From: Chlorobium sp.
GTDB taxonomy: Bacteria > Bacteroidota > Chlorobiia > Chlorobiales > Chlorobiaceae
Direction: 5' to 3'
DNA: 64,000 nucleotides
Assembly: GCA_028277485.1 (NCBI GenBank)
Contig: JANQGE010000041.1
Location: 1 to 64,000 of the forward strand
The translations under genes and the position numbers were made by a program. The notes beneath the pieces are model-generated. The model saw nothing but the letters and a program-made list of their open reading frames with translations. It searched no databases and had not been told where the DNA came from. This document shows, one piece after another, positions 59,844 to 64,000 of the stretch. How positions within the stretch are numbered: position 1 is the first letter of the stretch; every line of letters begins with the position of its first letter.

Positions 59844-60095
59844 ATGTCTGAAAGAAGAGTTACTTTTTATACCAGGCCGGGATGCTCACTGTGTGAAAAG
59901 GCGATATTCGTGGTGAACAAGGTGATGGCCGAAATACCGTTTCATCTTGAAGTTCTGGACATCACACAGGACCCTGAGTTGCTGCGGAAATATGAGTGGA
60001 ATATACCGGTTGTCTGCATTGACGGTGTCGAGGTTTGCAGGTATCACGTCAATGAGGAACAATTCCGTTTCCGGCTCGTTAATGCCGTGGAATAG
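59844..60095 (+). CDS. Glutaredoxin-like protein
   Basis: 83 residues, thioredoxin fold. Redox-active CSLC at residues 14-17 after YTRPG, a cis-Pro in WNIPVV near 55, and GVEVC after it. Of the glutaredoxin-like group that reduces disulfides in the cytoplasm. It could equally be a DUF836-type member. No clear ribosome site is seen. It is isolated between two repeat blocks. Confidence 0.85.
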   Translation: MSERRVTFYTRPGCSLCEKAIFVVNKVMAEIPFHLEVLDITQDPELLRKYEWNIPVVCIDGVEVCRYHVNEEQFRFRLVNAVE

Positions 60096-60134
60096 GGGAA
60101 CAATACAGCACCGGAGTTTGTTTGTACCGTTGGG

Positions 60135-60312
60135 CAAAAAAGCAGTGACGAGTAACGAGTGACAAGTTGGAGGAAGTGACATTGCTATTGAGCTAACGAG
60201 CTATCATAGCAATACTCTTCGATTCCCGATACCGATAGCGACGGCGAATTCCGATTTTCTCTCTCAGCACTCATTGCTCAGAACTACGAACTTTCACGTA
60301 AGTGAAGCAATC
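60135..60312 (+). repeat. Composite dispersed-repeat block after the glutaredoxin-like gene
   Basis: GCAGTGACGAGTAACGAGTG heptads, the 33-bp palindromic insert (60181-60213, identical to 59450-59482), CGATTCCCGATACCGATAGC, GACGGCGAATTCCGATTTTC, CTCAGCACTCATTGCTCAG and AACTTTCACGTAAGTG. No gene. Confidence 0.86.
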
Positions 60313-60351
60313 GGCAAGTGCATATCAAAGGTATTTTAACTATTTGTAGTG

Positions 60352-60552
60352 ATGTTACGATTTCTATTATTCGTCATTGTAATTTTTCTGCTGATCAGGA
60401 TGATGATGCGTTTTTTCGCGAAGCGCTTTTTGACGCAGAAATGGCCGTTTCAGCCTCTTGACCGAAACAGCGGGAGTGCGGCATCTTCATCCGGCGTCGT
60501 GGAGGAGGCTGATTTCGAGGTGATCGATACGAGTGTTCATGAAAATAAATAG
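60352..60552 (+). CDS. Small membrane protein of unknown function
   Basis: 66 residues from MLRFLLFVIVIFLLIRMMMR (a GTG codon directly before the ATG is an alternative start). One membrane segment at about 3-20, then a basic stretch (FAKRFLTQKW), and a polar, acidic C-terminus (VVEEADFEVIDTSVHENK). It resembles short conserved proteins found in the Bacteroidota/Chlorobiota group, but I cannot name the family. An orphan among repeat blocks. The stop is followed by an isolated TAGAGGTACC repeat end. Confidence 0.6.
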   Translation: MLRFLLFVIVIFLLIRMMMRFFAKRFLTQKWPFQPLDRNSGSAASSSGVVEEADFEVIDTSVHENK

Positions 60553-60574
60553 AGGTACCCTTATAGTTTTAGGA

Positions 60575-60756
60575 AGAAAGAAAAAAGATCGATTCCCGAT
60601 ACCGATAGCGACGGCGAACCCCGATTTTCTTTCTTTCGGAAATCGGGGTCGGGATCGGGTTTCGGGGTCGAAAAAGCAGTGACAAGAAACAAGTGACAAG
60701 GGGGGAAGTTGGCAGTCTCCAGTTGGCAGTGGGCAAAAGAATAGTGACGAGTGACA
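60575..60756 (+). repeat. Composite dispersed-repeat block upstream of rimP
   Basis: Contains the tract CGATTCCCGATACCGATAGC, a 12-bp stem ACCCCGATTTTC (60618-60629) / GGAAATCGGGGT (60638-60649), CAGTGACAAGAAACAAGTG, AGTTGGCAGTCTCCAGTTGG and AATAGTGACGAGTGAC. Plus-oriented. Confidence 0.87.
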
Positions 60757-60789
60757 GATCGGTAAAAACGAACTGATTTCCTCTTTCGT

Positions 60790-60818
60790 TTGAACAATTT
60801 TGCCCTTTTTTATACATT
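60790..60818 (+). promoter_or_regulatory. Candidate promoter for the rimP-nusA transcript
   Basis: TTGAAC at 60790-60795 and TATACATT at 60811-60818, spacing 15-17 depending on the hexamer used. It would start transcription about 25 bases before the leader hairpin. Assigned by eye only. Confidence 0.4.
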
Positions 60819-60854
60819 AAGCTACACGTGTGGAGAAGGAACAGGATTTTTTTG

Positions 60855-60878
60855 AAAGTGGGCTACCCCCACTTTTTT
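60855..60878 (+). terminator. Terminator-like hairpin in the rimP leader
   Basis: AAAGTGGG (60855-60862) and CCCACTTT (60868-60875) form a perfect 8-bp stem with a five-base loop and a six-T run overlapping its 3' side. It lies 19 bases before the rimP ATG, so it would sit in the leader of the rimP-nusA transcript and could act as an attenuator. Confidence 0.75.
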
Positions 60879-60896
60879 GTTTTTCTGATGTAACGA

Positions 60897-61445
60897 ATGG
60901 CTGTGCTTGTGGTGGAAGACGGTTTATTATCGTTTATTCGTGACGCTCTTGAAGGTTACACGAATGATGTCGGCACTTCCGGCGAGCCGGATGTTTTTCT
61001 GGTTGATATTTTTGTGAAAGGCAGCGGTCCGGCAAAGAAGATAGAAGTTCTGGTTGATACCGACGTCGGTATTTCGATTGCACAATGCGTGTCGATTACC
61101 CGCTGGTTGAGAAATGCTCTTGAGGTAAATGAAAAGGTAATGAGGCTGGTTGGTGATGATTATGTGCTGACGGTTTCATCCCCCGGTATCGGCGTGCCGA
61201 TAAAACATGCCCGACAGTACATTCGTCAAACAGGTCGTCTGCTGCGGGTGCAGTACACTGATGCTGAAAATGCTTCACGTGAAGTTTCCGGGAGGCTTAT
61301 CCGGGCGGAGGTTCTTGAAGTAGCCGGGCCGTTTATTGTTCTTGAACCGGTGAAAGCAGGGAAAGGCAGGAAACAGGAGCACTTTGAACCGGTACGGTTG
61401 GATCTCAGCCGGATCAGCAGGGCTGTAGTGGAAGTCGAGTTCTGA
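60897..61445 (+). CDS. rimP: Ribosome maturation factor RimP
   Basis: 182 residues. Needed for assembly of the 30S subunit. RimP N-domain features: VDIFVKGSGPAKKIEVLVDT near 33-52 and GISIAQCVSITRWLRNALE near 56-74, then DDYVLTVSSPGIGVPIKH; the C-terminal SH3-like domain runs from about 112. The standard partner nusA follows at 61498 after a 52-base gap. No Shine-Dalgarno is apparent. A terminator-like hairpin precedes the gene. Confidence 0.9.
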   Translation: MAVLVVEDGLLSFIRDALEGYTNDVGTSGEPDVFLVDIFVKGSGPAKKIEVLVDTDVGISIAQCVSITRWLRNALEVNEKVMRLVGDDYVLTVSSPGIGVPIKHARQYIRQTGRLLRVQYTDAENASREVSGRLIRAEVLEVAGPFIVLEPVKAGKGRKQEHFEPVRLDLSRISRAVVEVEF

Positions 61446-61497
61446 AAACGTAGGTAAAGAAAGCCGTATTTTCTTTAAAATAAGGGAATTACAAGAG

Positions 61498-63063
61498 ATG
61501 GCAAGAAAGCAGGTAAAAGAAGAAAAGCAGGATCGTAAGGCGCTTATCGCAAATGCTTTTGGGGAAATCGAGCAGTCCAAGGTCTTTCTTGACAAGCGTA
61601 CGGAGAGTGCCGCTGTAAAGATGGACATTGCGGATCTCCTGAAAGATATCATACAGAAACAGTTGCGGAAGGACTACGATCCCGAGGTTGAAGCAAATAT
61701 ATTTATCAATCCCGAACGGGGGGATTTTGAGGTTTATATTCTGAAAACAATAGTGGATGAAGTTGATCTGCCTACTATCGAGATCAGCCTTGACGAAGTC
61801 CGGGAGATCGATGAATCTCTTGAGCTTGGCGACTACTATGAAGAGGGGCCTATAAAGCTCGAAGACTATCTTACCAGAAAATCAATACAGATTATCAAGC
61901 AGTCTGTTCAGAAAAAGGTGCGGGACCTGGAGCGGCAGGTTGTCTATGAGGAGTGCCTTGAGAAAGTGGGCGAAGTGGTGGCCGGGGAGGTATATCAGAT
62001 CCGTCCTAATGAGGTGATTTTTACCTACAATACCTCCAAGGACCACCGCGTCGAGCTTGTTCTTCCCAAGTCCGAGATGATGAAAAAGGATAATCCAAGG
62101 CGGACTCCGAGGATGAAGCTGTATGTCAAACGCATCGAGAGAGAAAAAGCAAAGGTCAGGCAGGATGACGGGACGGTTGTTGAAAAGGAGAAGCCGGATG
62201 GTGGTATGAAAGTTATTGTTTCAAGGATTGATGACCGTTTTCTCTATAAGCTTTTTGAAAGCGAAGTTCCTGAAATTCTGGACGGACTTATCGTTATCAA
62301 GGGCATAGCCAGGGTGCCCGGAGAGCGGGCGAAAGTGGCCGTTGAATCCACAAGTTCACGGATCGATCCTGTGGGGGCGAGCGTTGGATACAGAGGAAAG
62401 CGTATCCAGAGTATTGTAAAGGAGTTGAACAATGAAAATATCGATGTTATTTATTTCACCGATGATCCTCAGATATTTATAGCACGGGCACTCCAGCCGG
62501 CTAAGATAGATCCCATGACGGTCCATGCCGATATGAAAACACGTAAGGCAAGGGTAATGCTCAAGCCTGAACAAATCAAGTACGCAATAGGAAAAAACGG
62601 AAACAACATTCATCTGGCGGAACGGCTTACGAGTTACGAAGTTGATGTTTACAGGGATGTGATCGATAAATCCATGGAGGATCCCAATGATATCGATATT
62701 ATCGAGTTCCGGGAAGAATTTGGCGATGATATGATCTATCAGCTTCTCGATAGCGGACTTGATACTGCGAAGAAAGTACTCAAGGCAGATGTGGGGAAAA
62801 TTGAAGAAGCTCTGATCGGTCCTTCAAAAGGCGATGAGTCCGCTATATTCAACAAGGGCAGAAAAACATCGGTCAGGCAGAAGGAAAGGAGGCTCAGCGA
62901 AGATGAAGAGCGCTATTGGAAGAAGATTGCTGAAAACATTTACAGAACAGTAAAAGATCAGTTCAATGATGCGGACCTGCAGGATATTATCGATGAAGAT
63001 GATGGAGGTTCACAGGATGAAGATGATGCGGGTGAAGAAGAGGTGACGAATGGAAATCAGTAG
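61498..63063 (+). CDS. nusA: Transcription termination/antitermination factor NusA
   Basis: 521 residues. RNA polymerase-binding elongation factor for pausing, termination and antitermination. Order of domains: N-terminal polymerase-binding domain (about 1-140), S1 (about 145-230, with VVAGEVYQIRPNEVIFTYN), KH1 (with GYRGKRIQSIVKELNNENID near 300) and KH2 (IGKNGNNIHLAERLTSYEVD near 362). After that comes an acidic tail (DEDDGGSQDEDDAGEEE). Stop and last residues (TNGNQ) are in AATCAGTAGGCAGTC repeat. AAGGGA at 61482 lies upstream of the ATG. Confidence 0.95.
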   Translation: MARKQVKEEKQDRKALIANAFGEIEQSKVFLDKRTESAAVKMDIADLLKDIIQKQLRKDYDPEVEANIFINPERGDFEVYILKTIVDEVDLPTIEISLDEVREIDESLELGDYYEEGPIKLEDYLTRKSIQIIKQSVQKKVRDLERQVVYEECLEKVGEVVAGEVYQIRPNEVIFTYNTSKDHRVELVLPKSEMMKKDNPRRTPRMKLYVKRIEREKAKVRQDDGTVVEKEKPDGGMKVIVSRIDDRFLYKLFESEVPEILDGLIVIKGIARVPGERAKVAVESTSSRIDPVGASVGYRGKRIQSIVKELNNENIDVIYFTDDPQIFIARALQPAKIDPMTVHADMKTRKARVMLKPEQIKYAIGKNGNNIHLAERLTSYEVDVYRDVIDKSMEDPNDIDIIEFREEFGDDMIYQLLDSGLDTAKKVLKADVGKIEEALIGPSKGDESAIFNKGRKTSVRQKERRLSEDEERYWKKIAENIYRTVKDQFNDADLQDIIDEDDGGSQDEDDAGEEEVTNGNQ

Positions 63064-63560
63064 GCAGTCAGCAGTAGGCAGTAGGCAAAAAGGACAGGGG
63101 AAAGAGAATATCGATTTCCGATACCGATAGCAACGGCGAACCCCGATTTTCTCTCTTTCGGGAATCGGGGTCGGGATCGGGTTTCGGGGTCGAAAAAGCA
63201 GTGACAAGTGACGAGGGGGGGGAAGTGTTAGGTGCTATGTGCTAAGTGTTAAGCGGGAGAAAGAATAGTGACGAGGGACAAGTCAAAATTCAAAATTCAA
63301 AAAGGGGAAAGTTGGCAGTAAGTGAAATCAGTGGGCAGTCTCCAGTAGGCAGTGGGCAAAAGAAATAGTGACAAGAAACAGTGACGAATGACAAGACAAG
63401 AAGTTGGCATTAGAGAAAAGATCGATTCCCGATTACCGATCCCGACGGCGAACCCCGATTTTCTCTCTCAGCACTCATTGCTCAGAACTAAGAAGAAGAA
63501 CTTTCACGTAATTGAAGCAGTAGGCAAGAGTACTTCCTAACTTGTCACTTTTAAAAATCG
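63056..63560 (+). repeat. Longest composite dispersed-repeat block, between nusA and infB
   Basis: About 500 bp. CAGTAGGCAGT heptads at the nusA stop, the CCGAT tract, a stem ACCCCGATTTTC (63140-63151) / GGGAATCGGGGT (63160-63171) kept by G-U pairs, GTGACAAGTGACGAG, GTTAGGTGCTATGTGCTAAG, TCAAAATTCAAAATTCAAAA, CAGTGGGCAGTCTCCAG, CCGATTACCGATCCCG, CTCAGCACTCATTGCTCAG and AACTTTCACG. No gene is present. Confidence 0.88.
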
Positions 63561-63619
63561 GGGTCGAATGGAAATCAGCTGTGCTGGTAATCGGTTATTA
63601 AATCCAGAGGAGGTTTTGT

Positions 63620-64000
63620 ATGTCCCTTGAGGGAAAGGAGATGAAATATCGGATCAGTGATATTGCCAGAGAATTGCAGGTCAGCCCGCAAGAGGTGCTG
63701 CATTTTGTCAAAGAGGCAGGAGGAAAAGTCGCCTCAACATCTTCTATGGTCAAGGAACCGATGCGTGACTTGATTCTGGATCAATTCAGTGATGAGAAAA
63801 AACTGGTGGATGAAACCCGCAAGATACGCAAAGAGAAACAGTTGCGTTTGTCCCGCCTTGAAGAGCAGTCAAGAAAAACGTACGAGAAAGAACAGCAGTT
63901 AAAGGATATAATCAGCGGCCGTCCGGAAAGAGCCGCGGTCCAGTCGAAACCAGAAGTTCAGCCTGAATCGCCTGCGCCGGAAAAAGAGGAACCGGCTGCG
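63620..64000 (+). CDS. infB: Translation initiation factor IF-2, 5' part (runs off the window)
   Basis: 127 codons to the edge. The N-terminus MSLEGKEMKYRISDIARELQ continues into VSPQEVLHFVKEAGGKVAST, the IF2-N domain signature, followed by a charged, Gln/Glu/Pro-rich linker (LRLSRLEEQSRK, then PAPEKEEPAA). The GTPase part lies beyond the window. The start ATG at 63620 follows GAGGAGG (63607-63613) at good spacing. Gene order rimP-nusA-infB is the usual bacterial one, here interrupted by a 500-bp repeat block. Confidence 0.9.
   Translation, partial: MSLEGKEMKYRISDIARELQVSPQEVLHFVKEAGGKVASTSSMVKEPMRDLILDQFSDEKKLVDETRKIRKEKQLRLSRLEEQSRKTYEKEQQLKDIISGRPERAAVQSKPEVQPESPAPEKEEPAA

Overview
The window looks like chromosomal DNA of a Gram-negative bacterium of roughly 50% GC. 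An outer membrane is implied by TamB, an LpxL-type acyltransferase, a TolC-type duct and a type I secretion system. Protein style, gene order (hisS, PTS IIA, cdsA; rimP-nusA-infB) and the dispersed repeats suggest a green sulfur bacterium (Chlorobiota, Chlorobium/Prosthecochloris-like). This is an inference: no photosynthesis gene or rRNA is present to prove it. No tRNA, rRNA, CRISPR array, transposase or phage gene was seen.

Layout. (1) 1-8250, minus strand: rfaE2, tamB, coaBC, a four-helix-bundle (S23-type) protein and a family-4 uracil-DNA glycosylase. (2) 8397-29445, plus strand: an LpxL-type acyltransferase, then a surface-protein locus. That locus holds a 3496-residue DUF4214 protein, a SapC-like protein, a glycosyltransferase, a 69-residue protein, two type I secretion ABC proteins, an HlyD adaptor and a TolC duct. 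(3) 29411-54400: a large surface-polysaccharide region with a Wzz-like protein, an initiating sugar-phosphate transferase, Wzx, Wzy (with a broken partial copy in front), about ten glycosyltransferases, a GT-C-like membrane protein, an MsbA-type ABC exporter, a methyltransferase and a YrbL-like kinase-fold protein. Many of its genes overlap by four bases. (4) 54653-64000: a second S23-type gene, a CPBP protease, cdsA, a PtsN-like IIA protein, hisS, a glutaredoxin-like protein, a small membrane protein, rimP, nusA and the 5' end of infB.

The most unusual feature is the intergenic DNA. Almost every gap holds 150-500 bp of dispersed repeats built from degenerate tandem 7-mers such as GTGACRA, CAGTWGG, CCGATTA, CCTAACA and TTCAAGR. 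The blocks nearly always lie just 3' of a gene and in one fixed orientation, and they often supply the stop codon. Within them is a stem-loop with arms ACCCCGAT / ATCGGGGT and a variable loop. At 54621-55067 the loop is replaced by a whole S23-type gene, and at 59518-59677 by the fossil of a related one. A third S23-type gene (792-1151) lies between 17-bp perfect inverted arms. This arrangement recalls rRNA intervening sequences that carry S23 ORFs, but here it sits in gene 3' flanks. It is the best candidate in the window for an undescribed system.

Two other repeat families occur. One is a roughly 120-145 bp element with terminal inverted repeats GGCACCTCTA / TAGAGGTGCC. The other is a motif containing the palindrome TGAATTATTCA, found just upstream of five cell-envelope genes. 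Together the genes describe a cell investing heavily in its surface: LPS, an exported polysaccharide and a giant secreted protein.
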